Shown in pieces: positions 36,905-45,947 of a stretch of 64,000 nucleotides of DNA. The DNA is taken from contig JAQXTA010000043.1 in NCBI GenBank assembly GCA_029219245.1, forward strand, positions 27,621-91,620, given 5' to 3'. Position 1 is the stretch's first letter. Each line of letters starts with the position of its first letter. The position numbers and the translations under genes are program-made. This stretch comes from Lachnospiraceae bacterium. GTDB taxonomy: Bacteria; Bacillota; Clostridia; Lachnospirales; Lachnospiraceae. The notes beneath the pieces were generated by a model, which had not been told where the DNA came from, did not search any database, and saw nothing but the letters and a program-made list of their open reading frames with translations.

Positions 36905-39152
36905 TTGCCTGTACCGGTGTTCCAATAAGCATTTTTTTGTCCGTATTTCCTTTTTTCTTTTTCCAGAAATAATAACCGCAGCCTGCAAGTGTCAGCGCAG
37001 AAATGATATCTGCAATCACAAATCCAGCTACCGGCCCGAACCGAACATAAATCGTGTGTTCTTTACCATCACCCTTTAATATAATCTTAATCCGGTGCGC
37101 ATTACCATCCAGTATTTCCAGCCTTTCTCCCGTTTCATCATAGGCACGATAACCAGAATAATTCAAAACCGGGAATTCCATATAGGTACCCTCCGCATCC
37201 GATACATAGGTTGCCTGTGACTTCGTCCCTTTTCTCTCAAAACCGGAAACCGCCACATGGTTCAAGTCCGAAACAAGAACACTTGTTGTCAGCTTTTCAT
37301 CCCCGACTCCCTCAAGCCGCCACTCGTGTGGATAAAAAATGCCGATATTTGCCGCCAGCTTACTGTCATGCCCTTTGGAAGCTGTCGCTGTCACATCATC
37401 ATAAGGCATATGATTGTTATCTGCGGGAACCGAAAGTACCGTCAACAAATTCAAACCAATTAATAATGCAAAAATAATATTTCTATATGGTTTCAAAAGG
37501 TTCGATTTAGACAACCAGACTGCCCCTGCTACCAAAAAGCATACACTGGCAGGTCCCAGGAAACGCCATGGGAACTGAATCATCGTAATTATCGAATTAA
37601 AGAAATCATTTTTACTTAGCTCAAGACTCGGGAAATAACCGGTTGTCATATAAACAAGGATACATCCCATAACCAATAAAAACACCAGATAACTGTCTAA
37701 GGAAGTCTTATTCTCTTTTTTCTCACACACCAAATAGATAATCGCAATTCCCGCACAGCCAATCAGCGGCAGTCCCAGTGAAAAATACTGTTTGTTATAG
37801 AGGCTTATGGTCTGTATCATATTGGATAAATTAATCGACTGTTCAAAATAACCACTCCACCGCAAAACATCCGTAGCCAGATCCTGTGTAAAATAATAAT
37901 ACAAAAACGGTACAAGATACCATAAATTCAATAATATCGTAAGTCCTGCCGCCTTACCAATTTCCACATATCTTTTTTCTTTCCAGATGCGTACCACATA
38001 AATTAACGCAGCGACAATACAAAATGCCATTACAAAAGCAACGCTTAAAATATGGCTCTGCAAGGCACCGCTGAAGCCGAGAACCAGATAGTACCATTTT
38101 TTACGCTCCCCAAGCAAAACATGATACATCCCCACTATCACAAGCGGCCAGAAAGTTAATGCCAGCGTTTCTCCCAAATCACCTCTGGAAAAAATATTTG
38201 TAAACCGGTACGGCATCAAGGTAAACAAAATAACACCCAGTATAATGGTTCTGCGGGATTTCGAAATAGAACGGAACGCATAATAAGCACACGTTGCCGA
38301 AGCCAGATGTGCCGCAAAAACCACCATCTTATAAGATAATCCAATGGATACGCGACAGATGCGCAAAAAGGCACCAATATACAGGAAAAGAAACGGATAC
38401 ATAACATTCAGGTACCCATTGCCCTTCAGCCCTTCCGGCATAATAATAACCGGAATCTGTCCGTCCAGAATTCCGTCTTTCAATCCCTCCATACGTGTCA
38501 GATGATAACATAAATCATCACCATTATACAGATAGGTGGAAAACATAGGCGACATGGCAAGTAATGCAACCCCGGCTATAATACAGGCATCCACCAATTT
38601 CTCCTGTGGAATCGGTTTCTGCAGATGTCTCTCGTACAGACGATAGACCACAAAGCTGAGAATCAAAAACAATGCAATCATAAAATAACTGTCAGTGTAA
38701 AACAGCGTTCTCGGTGTCAAAACCACTTTTTGAATCACAAAGGAACCGTTCCCTCCATAATTCATCTTCACTGCAAGCTGCTTTGCATCCTTCGCTAAAG
38801 TAACCTCTGTTTCAAAAACCGTTTTCGCAGAATCTAATGTCCAGCCGGCAATTTTATTTCCTTGTTCCCACAATTCTACCGCATTGCCATCCCCTTCGGC
38901 GTTATACTCCAGCCGGATCTTATAGGTTCCCTTATTCATAATATAGCCCGGAGTACTCGCTACCACACCGTTTCTGGCAACGGCCTCCCGGATAACCAGT
39001 GCATTATCCGAATCCAAGATTCCCACTGAATACTGAAGTTCCGCTCCTACATAAGTAAGCGGATTATCCCCTTCGTTTCCGAGCCACAAAAAGAAAACAA
39101 TGCAACATACACTGATAATATAAATGATTTTTGTTCTTACCGGCATTTCCAT
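36894..39152 (-). CDS. Large polytopic membrane protein, YfhO/GT-C-like
   Basis: A 752-residue protein. One N-terminal helix (about 8-25) precedes a beta-rich extracellular domain (about 30-150), then about a dozen hydrophobic segments. The loop after the third segment reads YLYNGDDLCYHLTRMEGLKDG (about 210-230), with an acidic pair typical of GT-C enzymes. EGLKGNGYLNVMYPFLFLYIG follows. A second soluble domain (about 600-715) precedes the final helix. This resembles YfhO and related membrane proteins that glycosylate lipoteichoic acid or other surface polymers. It is last in the pseB-pseC-GT2 unit. Substrate not deducible. Confidence 0.68.
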   Translation of the reverse strand: MEMPVRTKIIYIISVCCIVFFLWLGNEGDNPLTYVGAELQYSVGILDSDNALVIREAVARNGVVASTPGYIMNKGTYKIRLEYNAEGDGNAVELWEQGNKIAGWTLDSAKTVFETEVTLAKDAKQLAVKMNYGGNGSFVIQKVVLTPRTLFYTDSYFMIALFLILSFVVYRLYERHLQKPIPQEKLVDACIIAGVALLAMSPMFSTYLYNGDDLCYHLTRMEGLKDGILDGQIPVIIMPEGLKGNGYLNVMYPFLFLYIGAFLRICRVSIGLSYKMVVFAAHLASATCAYYAFRSISKSRRTIILGVILFTLMPYRFTNIFSRGDLGETLALTFWPLVIVGMYHVLLGERKKWYYLVLGFSGALQSHILSVAFVMAFCIVAALIYVVRIWKEKRYVEIGKAAGLTILLNLWYLVPFLYYYFTQDLATDVLRWSGYFEQSINLSNMIQTISLYNKQYFSLGLPLIGCAGIAIIYLVCEKKENKTSLDSYLVFLLVMGCILVYMTTGYFPSLELSKNDFFNSIITMIQFPWRFLGPASVCFLVAGAVWLSKSNLLKPYRNIIFALLIGLNLLTVLSVPADNNHMPYDDVTATASKGHDSKLAANIGIFYPHEWRLEGVGDEKLTTSVLVSDLNHVAVSGFERKGTKSQATYVSDAEGTYMEFPVLNYSGYRAYDETGERLEILDGNAHRIKIILKGDGKEHTIYVRFGPVAGFVIADIISALTLAGCGYYFWKKKKGNTDKKMLIGTPVQATIV

Positions 39153-39204
39153 ATTCTGCTATCTGCCCTTTCCATCCTCTGCTCTTATGCATCCTTGCTA
39201 TCAA

Positions 39205-40227
39205 TCAATGTCTTTTCCTGAAATTCCGATACGCCCAAAGCAATTTATAATACAGTAAAAACCACAGGGTGGATTTCATCTGCATATCCACTAATTTCTT
39301 TTCTTCTGCATGTACCCTCTGCTGATAGTACGGATTTTCCTGAAAATGAGGAAAACACTGCTTCATTTCCGCACCCAGCTTTTTCACAAACCCGTATTTG
39401 ACAGGTTTAACACCCTGCATATAAGTAAAAAGTGTATTCACATAAAAAAGTACCGCAAAATTAAATTCAATCTCTTCCTGATACTGCTCCAGATAGCCAA
39501 ATTGTTCCGCTTCCTTTAACATAATCCGGCCGGCTTCCATACGGTCTTCACAGCGCTTTTGTGTAATTGTATGCACCGTTGACGTATCATGCTGGTAATA
39601 ATAATAGAGCGGTTCCTCAATATATTCAAAATGGCTGGCGCGCAGCATCCAAGAATTGCTGAGGGCATTATCCTCATAAAAAATCCCTTCCGGGAAACGT
39701 CCCGGATGATCAATGACAATCTCTCTGCGATAAACCTTGACTACCAGACTGCCACTGTCAACAAGAAGTGATTTATATTTCTCTTTGTTCAGCACACCGG
39801 TCTGCTCTTTTTTGTTATTATGCACTACCTGCCCGATTTTCATGCTATGCTCATCGGTTAAATGATAATCACAGCCAACCATATCCGCTCCGGTTTCTTC
39901 TCCCTTGCGAATCAGCCTTTCGTAAAAATCAGGAGTCACCCAGTCATCGCTGTCAATAAAGCCAATCCACTCGCCCTTTGCAACATCCATGCCGATGTTC
40001 TTGGCACCGCCCTGCTTCCTGTTTACCTCGCTGTGAATGGCACGAAATTTCTCCGGATATTTTTCTGCATAAGAATTCAGAATTTCCATTGAGTTATCCG
40101 TAGAACAGTCATCTATGGCAATAATCTCATAATCTGCTATGGTCTGATGCACCAGCGATTCCAGACAATATTCCAGCTTGCCGTCAGCCGCCATGTTATA
40201 AACCGGAACAATAATTGATAATTTCAT
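39205..40227 (-). CDS. GT2-family glycosyltransferase
   Basis: An inverting GT-A glycosyltransferase of 340 residues: LSIIVPVYNMAADG at 3-16, IAIDDCSTDNSMEIL near 37-51, GGAKNIGMDVAKGEWIGFIDSDDWV near 72-96 with the DxD-type metal site, and a later YEDNALS element near 183. The C-terminal 120 residues are helical and lysine-rich, possibly membrane-associated. It follows pseC by 64 bp and precedes the large membrane protein. It may extend the glycan that carries pseudaminic acid. Ribosome site GGAG, 6 bases before ATG. Confidence 0.87.
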   Translation of the reverse strand: MKLSIIVPVYNMAADGKLEYCLESLVHQTIADYEIIAIDDCSTDNSMEILNSYAEKYPEKFRAIHSEVNRKQGGAKNIGMDVAKGEWIGFIDSDDWVTPDFYERLIRKGEETGADMVGCDYHLTDEHSMKIGQVVHNNKKEQTGVLNKEKYKSLLVDSGSLVVKVYRREIVIDHPGRFPEGIFYEDNALSNSWMLRASHFEYIEEPLYYYYQHDTSTVHTITQKRCEDRMEAGRIMLKEAEQFGYLEQYQEEIEFNFAVLFYVNTLFTYMQGVKPVKYGFVKKLGAEMKQCFPHFQENPYYQQRVHAEEKKLVDMQMKSTLWFLLYYKLLWAYRNFRKRH

Positions 40228-40291
40228 AGCTTACTCCATTTCCCACTCATTTGCACAGTTCATCCGATGTCACTTCACCAATATCATACTT

Positions 40292-41485
40292 TTACTTCGC
40301 ATAATACTGTGCTATTTTGCTGACCGCTTTAATAACACTTTCCACATCCTCATCCGTCATTGCATAATAAAGCGGCAGACTGATGATTTCATCATACAAC
40401 TTTTCTGCATTCGGACAGATGCCTTTTTGATATCCCATCTTTTCATAATAAGGAAAATAATAAGTAGGAATATAATGCACGTTACAGCATACATTTTCTG
40501 CTCCAAGTGCGTCAAAAAACTGTCTTCTGTTAATCGTAAGTTTCTCCGGATTGATACGTAATATATACAAATGCCTTGTGGTATCCGAGTCGGGAATTTC
40601 TTCCTGTACCACAATCCCCGGAAGCTTGTAAAATGCTTCATTGTATCTTGCAACAATTTCTTTTCTTCTTTGCCGGAACATCTCCAGCTTATCTAGCTGA
40701 CTGATAATCAGTGCTGCCTGCATGTCCGTCATACGATAATTATAACCAAGCGCAATCTGCTCATAATACCATGGTCCATCCGACGTATGCTCCATCAGGC
40801 TTTCCTCCCTCGTAATACCATGAGAACGATAGAGCAACAGCTTCCGGTATAATTCCTCACTGTTTGTCAAGACCGCACCGCCTTCTCCTCCGGTCACTGT
40901 TTTTACCGGATGAAAACTGAAAGTCGTCATATCTGCAATAGAGCCATTTGCCTTGCCCTTATAGCGGGTACCAATCACATGCGCACCGTCTTCTATGAGC
41001 ACCATGTTCTTTTCCCGGCAAAGGGCTAAAAGTTCATCCAGTTCTACCGACTGTCCGGTATAATCTACCGCAACCACCGCTTTGGTCTTCTCCGTCACAC
41101 GCTCCCGGACGGATGCAGGATCTATATTATAGGTTTTCGGATTGATGTCTGCAAAAACGGGACGTGCGCCACAATACAACGCGCAGTTCGCCGATGCTGC
41201 AAATGTAATCGGTGTCGTAATTACTTCATCGCCTTCGCCGACTCCCGCTGCCAGACAGGCAATATGTAGAGCCGCTGTACCGTTGCTGCATACCACCGCA
41301 TACTTTGCGCCTGTGATTTCGCATAGTTTCTTTTCCAGTTCATTGATTTTCGGTCCACAGGTAAGATAATCACTTTTTAATACATCGACCACTGCCTGAA
41401 TGTCCGCTTCATCTATATACTGATGACCATAAAATATTTTACTTTCCCTGACCGGGGTTCCCCCTTCGATTGCCGGTTTTTCCAT
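40292..41485 (-). CDS. pseC: UDP-4-amino-4,6-dideoxy-N-acetyl-beta-L-altrosamine transaminase
   Basis: A DegT-family PLP enzyme of 397 residues that aminates C4 of the PseB product. GGTPVRESKIFYGHQYID at the start, SNGTAALHIACLAAG near 65-79, the DYTGQSVELDEL block near 128-139 and TFSFHPVKTVTGGEGGAVL near 172-190 (with the Schiff-base lysine) match PseC. HTSDGPWYYEQIALGYNYRMTD near 217-238 is also typical. The start at 41485 is set by GGAGAGGAAGG upstream; the longer frame to 41527 lacks a site. It follows pseB by 67 bp. Confidence 0.9.
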   Translation of the reverse strand: MEKPAIEGGTPVRESKIFYGHQYIDEADIQAVVDVLKSDYLTCGPKINELEKKLCEITGAKYAVVCSNGTAALHIACLAAGVGEGDEVITTPITFAASANCALYCGARPVFADINPKTYNIDPASVRERVTEKTKAVVAVDYTGQSVELDELLALCREKNMVLIEDGAHVIGTRYKGKANGSIADMTTFSFHPVKTVTGGEGGAVLTNSEELYRKLLLYRSHGITREESLMEHTSDGPWYYEQIALGYNYRMTDMQAALIISQLDKLEMFRQRRKEIVARYNEAFYKLPGIVVQEEIPDSDTTRHLYILRINPEKLTINRRQFFDALGAENVCCNVHYIPTYYFPYYEKMGYQKGICPNAEKLYDEIISLPLYYAMTDEDVESVIKAVSKIAQYYAK

Positions 41486-41552
41486 CACAATACCTTCCTC
41501 TCCAATATATTGATTAGGGACATGCATTCCTACATGTCCCTATCTGATGCAT

Positions 41553-42548
41553 TTATTTTTCTAAATCAAGATCTTTTAATAATTCCCTAATATCCTCTAC
41601 CGATAACCACTCTGTATTATTATCAGAGCTGTAGGAGAAGCCATCCTTTACTTTCTTACCGCTTAAATCCGGCTGTTGTCTGTTGTTCCATGTCATCTGC
41701 GGATATACGATGAAATGCTTGTCGTATTCGTAGGTTGTCATGGAATCTTCGGTTGTTACCATAATTTCATGCAGTTTTTCGCCCGGACGAATACCGGTTT
41801 CCTTCAGCTTACAACCCGGCAGCATTGCTTCTGCCAAATCCGTTACTTTAAAAGAAGGAATCTTGCTGATAAAGGTTTCTCCACCGGTTGCTTCTGCCAG
41901 TGCCTTGATAACCAGCTCTACTCCCTGGGTCAGACTAATCCAGAATCTTGTCATTCTGAAATCAGTAATCGGAAGCTCTGTTCCGCCGTTTTGGATAATG
42001 CTGTTGAAGAAAGGGATAACCGAGCCGCGGCTTCCCGCTACGTTTCCATATCGTACAATCGAAAAGTTAATATCCTTACTTCCTGCATAGGCATTGGCTG
42101 CCACAAAAAGCTTGTCTGATACTAACTTTGTACCACCGTATAAGTTAACCGGATTGACGGCTTTGTCCGTTGACAGTGCCACAACCTTATGCACGCCGCA
42201 GTCAAGTGCTGCATCAATCACATTCATGGCACCATGAATATTGGTTTTGATTGCCTCATTCGGGTTATACTCGCATGCCGGTACCTGTTTTAAAGCAGCC
42301 GCATGGATAATATAATCCACACCCTCGCATGCTCTCTTCAATCTTTCCAAATCCCTGACATCGCCAATGAAAAAGCGAAGCTTTTCTTCGTATTCCTTGA
42401 ATTCACTTGCCATTAACCACTGCTTAAATTCATCTCTGGAATAAATAATAATTTTCTTTGGTTCATAATGTGTCAACACATATTTTGTAAAGCATTTGCC
42501 GAAAGAACCTGTTCCTCCGGTTATTAAAATTGTTTTATCCTTTAACAT
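41553..42548 (-). CDS. pseB: UDP-GlcNAc 4,6-dehydratase (inverting)
   Basis: An extended SDR of 331 residues without a membrane domain: ILITGGTGSFGKCFTKYVL at 7-25, IYSRDEFKQ near 35, and ALSTDKAVNPVNLYGGTKL near 123-141 with the Asp-Lys and Tyr-Lys catalytic residues. TRFWISLTQGVELV near 208-221 and RPGEKLHEIMVT near 254-265 are PseB-type. It removes water from UDP-GlcNAc with C5 inversion, the first step to pseudaminic acid. Unlike the PglF-like enzyme at 14466-16337 it keeps the Tyr. GGAGG lies 6 bases before the ATG. First gene of its unit. Confidence 0.92.
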   Translation of the reverse strand: MLKDKTILITGGTGSFGKCFTKYVLTHYEPKKIIIYSRDEFKQWLMASEFKEYEEKLRFFIGDVRDLERLKRACEGVDYIIHAAALKQVPACEYNPNEAIKTNIHGAMNVIDAALDCGVHKVVALSTDKAVNPVNLYGGTKLVSDKLFVAANAYAGSKDINFSIVRYGNVAGSRGSVIPFFNSIIQNGGTELPITDFRMTRFWISLTQGVELVIKALAEATGGETFISKIPSFKVTDLAEAMLPGCKLKETGIRPGEKLHEIMVTTEDSMTTYEYDKHFIVYPQMTWNNRQQPDLSGKKVKDGFSYSSDNNTEWLSVEDIRELLKDLDLEK

Positions 42549-42584
42549 GAGTAACCTCCGTTATTGTTGTCCATACTGCTTTTT

Positions 42585-42613
42585 AGTATAACATAGGTAA
42601 TTTCGCTTGGCAA
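42585..42613 (-). promoter_or_regulatory. Sigma-A-type promoter before pseB
   Basis: On the minus strand: TTGCCA (42613-42608), 17-bp spacer, TATACT (42590-42585), 37 bp before the pseB ATG. It is the best-conserved promoter in this part of the window. Confidence 0.7.
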
Positions 42614-42641
42614 TGATGAGGGTTATATTCTTGCAGGACGT

Positions 42642-42852
42642 TTAATTATATTTCATTTCCAGGCACTTCCATTCTTCACCCTTGATATTGTATTGCTCTG
42701 ATTTACCCTTTCCCGCGAATGCTCGGATTCACAATTACGAACCCAAAACGAAGCTCCTCATAATCATCCCCCGGCTGTCTTAATGTGAAAAAACCAACTA
42801 CGCCTTTATCATCCACTGCCGTAAACGGAAAATACTTATCGTTTTCATCTTT
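42642..42852 (-). pseudogene. Decayed GNAT acetyltransferase
   Basis: On the minus strand the frame beginning just after 42852 encodes a GNAT core ending with FGFVIVNPSIRGKG, the acetyl-CoA loop, and then stops (TAA at 42705-42703). About ten bases further, in another frame, comes IKGEEWKCLEMKYN and a stop at 42642, the usual last residues of this GNAT type. The helix-and-strand part between loop and end is missing, so the gene has lost roughly 50-60 codons and a frame. It fills most of the 468-bp gap between pseB and the GT39-like gene. It was probably a general GNAT, not PseH. Confidence 0.75.
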
Positions 42853-42969
42853 CTAAAGCCCTAACTCCTGAAACAGTTTTTCCTGATATTCCTTATCCTT
42901 TGCCGCTTTTACCAAATCTTCCAGCCATTCCCGTAACCCTTTACACATATCTATTTTCTTACCTTCCAT
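42853..42969 (-). CDS. Small ORF (38 aa) before the GNAT remnant
   Basis: ATG at 42969 with AAGGAAGG 8 bases upstream, ending in TAG at 42853. It encodes a charged helical 38-residue peptide (MEGKKIDMCKGLREW at the start). The TAG is followed in the same frame by the GNAT core, so this may be the altered N-terminal part of the same broken gene rather than an independent one. The good ribosome site suggests that it could still be translated. No family recognised. Confidence 0.35.
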   Translation of the reverse strand: MEGKKIDMCKGLREWLEDLVKAAKDKEYQEKLFQELGL

Positions 42970-43016
42970 ATACGTTTCCTTCCTTTCCACTAATCGTTTC
43001 GCCCCTATGTAGGCTG

Positions 43017-44657
43017 TTACTTTTTATTATAAAAATAGTAAACATCACAATATTTTTCACTGTACTTTAATTCATATTCCGACACCTTCGTATTGCTGTC
43101 CAGAATCCGTTGCAGTTGTGCTTCCTTATCTGCCGAGTTGCTCAGGTAGACAACCATCTTCTCACTTCCTGTTATGATATTATCCGTAAGCGGCTGTGTG
43201 CTGCTCTGTCCGGCAAAATATACCTTATCGTATGCAAACAGTTCATTGGCACAGTCCCACACGCACCAGTCCTGTCCCTCATCATAGATATAAAGGACCG
43301 GTGTCTGATTTGCCGCCTGTTCTTCTGCAAATGCTATCTGCTTCGCATCCTCCGGATATAGAAACACAACCCGTTCGGAAACTAGGCCGCTTATATCGAT
43401 TAGCATGCAAATTCCTGAAAGGACCGCAAACAGTAACCCTTTCCACTCCTTGTTAAGCTGCCGCCTGACTCCCTCGAGAACAAGTAAAATGACCATACCA
43501 TAAATCGGTGTCTGGTAACGCACTGAGGTATTTCCAAGCAACAATCCGGTTTTGGACACGACCAGGAAATATCCGACCACCGTTATGAGCAGAAGCCAAT
43601 ATTCCGTCCGCATTCTTTCCTTTACATCCATTTTTTCCTTTGCATCACTTGCCTCATCCCTGCTCTTCTTCCATAGTTGTGTTACAAACAAAAGCAGGAT
43701 AGCTAACAGAAATACCGGAAGTGTTTTTCCAAACACATACTCATCTAGCAGTTCCCAGAAAAACTGCAGCCGTTCCATGGTGTTGAAAATGTTAAAAAAG
43801 TTATCAGTTGCCTGCGCACCCCTCTGACCACGAAACATCTGCCCCAAGCAGGACGGATATGTCAGATAGGCAAGTACAAATGCAATCGCCAGACTCACAC
43901 CATAACGGATGATGTTCCAAAGATTTTTATCTCTCCACAGCAAATAAAGACAGAAGCCTGCTGCCAGAAAGAACAGAAAAATGAAATAATAATATTGTGT
44001 TAAAAACCCAAGATAGGTTACAATGGCAAGCGGCAGCAAAAAGTCTTTTATGGGAAGCTTGTCATTTGGCTTTTGGCACTTCTCCAGTGCCTTCATGTGT
44101 AAAAGCGCGCACATAAGTACAAACACCGTCAAAAGGGCATACATCCGGATAAAAACCACACTGCTCATTGCCGCAGGTGTAAAGCCATAGAACAGGCACA
44201 CCAGCCAGGCCATCTTTTCATCGCCTTTGGTAAGCAACAGGGAAAGCTGCCTTAACAGAAACAGGCTGATACCAAATGCCACAAGGTTAATACTCAGTCC
44301 AAACCATTTGGAAAACTGCCCCGGAAACAGTGAACATACCGTATGCAGAATCCAGTAATAAACCGGTGGGTGCACATCCCATGACTGCACCTGTTTGACC
44401 AGACCATATTGAAAGCCCTGTCTTTCCAGAACGACGAATTCATTAAAATAATCTTCCCGTTCCATCCATGTCTGGTCTTCTATCCAGAATCCGTTGGTTC
44501 GGGATGTGGAATAATAGGAATAATATTCGTCTTCATGAAATCCCTGTTTCTGATAACAGAAATAGACTGCTGTGAGCATCTGCACACACCAGACTATCAG
44601 AAATAAAAAAAGCCATTTTCTGTTTTTTTCTTTTCCTTCTTCTATCATCCTTCTCAT
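43017..44657 (-). CDS. GT39/PMT-like (ArnT-type) membrane glycosyltransferase
   Basis: A polytopic protein of about 546 residues. The first extracellular loop has GFHEDEYYSYYST (about 38-50), the acidic pair typical of PMT/ArnT GT-C enzymes. A second motif is VQSWDVHPPVYYWILH (about 88-103), the conserved HPPLYY element of GT39. Hydrophobic segments continue to about residue 430, followed by a soluble C-terminal domain. The family transfers sugars from polyprenyl phosphate outside the membrane. The start is uncertain: 44657 is an ATG with GAGGAG about 17 bases upstream, while a TTG at 44696 is also possible. It is last in the 55.3-43 kb unit. Confidence 0.78.
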   Translation of the reverse strand: MRRMIEEGKEKNRKWLFLFLIVWCVQMLTAVYFCYQKQGFHEDEYYSYYSTSRTNGFWIEDQTWMEREDYFNEFVVLERQGFQYGLVKQVQSWDVHPPVYYWILHTVCSLFPGQFSKWFGLSINLVAFGISLFLLRQLSLLLTKGDEKMAWLVCLFYGFTPAAMSSVVFIRMYALLTVFVLMCALLHMKALEKCQKPNDKLPIKDFLLPLAIVTYLGFLTQYYYFIFLFFLAAGFCLYLLWRDKNLWNIIRYGVSLAIAFVLAYLTYPSCLGQMFRGQRGAQATDNFFNIFNTMERLQFFWELLDEYVFGKTLPVFLLAILLLFVTQLWKKSRDEASDAKEKMDVKERMRTEYWLLLITVVGYFLVVSKTGLLLGNTSVRYQTPIYGMVILLVLEGVRRQLNKEWKGLLFAVLSGICMLIDISGLVSERVVFLYPEDAKQIAFAEEQAANQTPVLYIYDEGQDWCVWDCANELFAYDKVYFAGQSSTQPLTDNIITGSEKMVVYLSNSADKEAQLQRILDSNTKVSEYELKYSEKYCDVYYFYNKK

Positions 44658-44708
44658 GCCTATTCTTACAAAAACTCCTCGCCTGAAATAAGACAACCAA
44701 ATCGGAAC

Positions 44709-45698
44709 TTACCCGCACCGCATCTTCCATCGGTGAAGCTTGCGTACTTTTTTGGGTGCAACGGTCAGAAGCACCAGATAAATTTTATTTTTCTTCGTCA
44801 GATACGGATTCTTTATTGTATCAATAAGATGTCTGTGTAAATATTTTTTCACTTTCTGATAGAAAACATTCTCCCTGTTCATCTGCGAAATCGGAACATG
44901 CAGCAGATAGTCCAGACGCTGGAACAAATTAAACCGGATTGCATGAAGATGCAGTTTCGGATAAGAGTTATCCACCAGCTCCTGCATCCAATCCGCATTA
45001 TCAACAATATCCAAGAACACTCTGGAAAAAGAATCCTCACTCCGGCTTCTGGTCGTACTGTTACTACGGCAGACCACATGATAGCCCTGCTTTGGCAAAA
45101 TGGCAATGCCTTCGATTTCCAGCAGCATTTCGATTAACAGCTTAAAGTCCTCGTTTAGCTCCCCTTCCGGGAAACGGTGTTTTGCAAACAGTTCTTTCCG
45201 GATTAACTTTGTACAAAAAGAACAGTCCCCCTGATGGAGTAACAGCTCCTTTAAAAAGGTTTCAGTGTCACAGAAGCGTACTTCCTTCGGCGGCACACAG
45301 ATATCCTCCAGTTTTCTGCCCGCTTCATCTCTTTCATCTCTGGAAATCTGCACGATTGGAAAATGCTCCGATACAGCAAGTTTTATCATCTGTTCATAGG
45401 TATCTTCCTCAACATAGTCATCACTGTCTACAAAACCGATATAGCTTCCGGTTGCTTTCTCTAATCCGACGTTCCGGGCAGAAGAAGCCCCACCGTTTTC
45501 TTTGTGATACACCCGGATTCTGTCATCTGTCGCAGCAAAGGTATCACACAATGCCCCGGTACCATCTGTGGAACCGTCATCCACCAGAATGATTTCCAGA
45601 TTGTCATAGGTCTGATGGCAGATAGAATCCACACATCGCTTCAGACAATCTTTCGTATTATAAACCGGCACGATAACACTGATTTTTTCCTGACTCAT
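44709..45698 (-). CDS. GT2-family glycosyltransferase
   Basis: An inverting GT-A enzyme of 329 residues: ISVIVPVYNTKDCLKRCVDS near 6-25, IILVDDGSTDGTG near 36-48, SSARNVGLEKATGSYIGFVD near 72-91 and the DSDDY metal site near 91-95. The C-terminal third is basic and helical. The start at 45698 follows GGAGGAAGTGGAG; an ATG 6 codons earlier would place the site inside the gene. A 127-bp palindrome lies just upstream in the same transcript. It adds one sugar to the repeat unit; the donor is not deducible. Confidence 0.87.
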   Translation of the reverse strand: MSQEKISVIVPVYNTKDCLKRCVDSICHQTYDNLEIILVDDGSTDGTGALCDTFAATDDRIRVYHKENGGASSARNVGLEKATGSYIGFVDSDDYVEEDTYEQMIKLAVSEHFPIVQISRDERDEAGRKLEDICVPPKEVRFCDTETFLKELLLHQGDCSFCTKLIRKELFAKHRFPEGELNEDFKLLIEMLLEIEGIAILPKQGYHVVCRSNSTTRSRSEDSFSRVFLDIVDNADWMQELVDNSYPKLHLHAIRFNLFQRLDYLLHVPISQMNRENVFYQKVKKYLHRHLIDTIKNPYLTKKNKIYLVLLTVAPKKVRKLHRWKMRCG

Positions 45699-45765
45699 GA
45701 ACTCCACTTCCTCCATGCTGTCTATATCTCAAGGACAAATTTGGTCCTATTATGTCTTTGATAAA

Positions 45766-45892
45766 CAGGCATACGATTATCCTGAGAGGATCCTCGGAAA
45801 ACACCGGCACTTAGCGAGGTTTTTCACGAGCTTAGTACCGCTGTGTTTTTCATGGAGCGAGAGCGTGCCCTCATGGGATAATCGTTTGCCTG
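45766..45892. repeat. 127-bp imperfect palindrome (REP/MITE-like)
   Basis: The outer arms are CAGGCATACGATTATCC (45766-45782) and GGATAATCGTTTGCCTG (45876-45892), which pair with one mismatch. Inside, GAAAACACCGGCACTTAGCG (from 45797) pairs imperfectly with the stretch ending near 45850 (complement reads GCGGTACTAAGC), around a loop near 45819-45825. No open frame of interest runs through it. It sits in a 217-bp gap between two glycosyltransferase genes and would fold in the mRNA. I believe that similar elements are dispersed in Lachnospiraceae, but cannot show that here. Confidence 0.75.
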
Positions 45893-45912
45893 CTTCAAAA
45901 ACAGAAAGAACA

Positions 45913-45947
45913 AATTGTCACCGCTTCAATTGTCACTGTTTCAATTC
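45913..45947. repeat. 15-bp tandem repeat over a stop codon
   Basis: AATTGTCACCGCTTC (45913-45927) is followed by AATTGTCACTGTTTC (45928-45942) and a partial third unit. The stop codon of the GT4 gene (TGA, 45935-45933) falls in the second unit, and the first unit repeats that TGA in frame. Confidence 0.8.
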
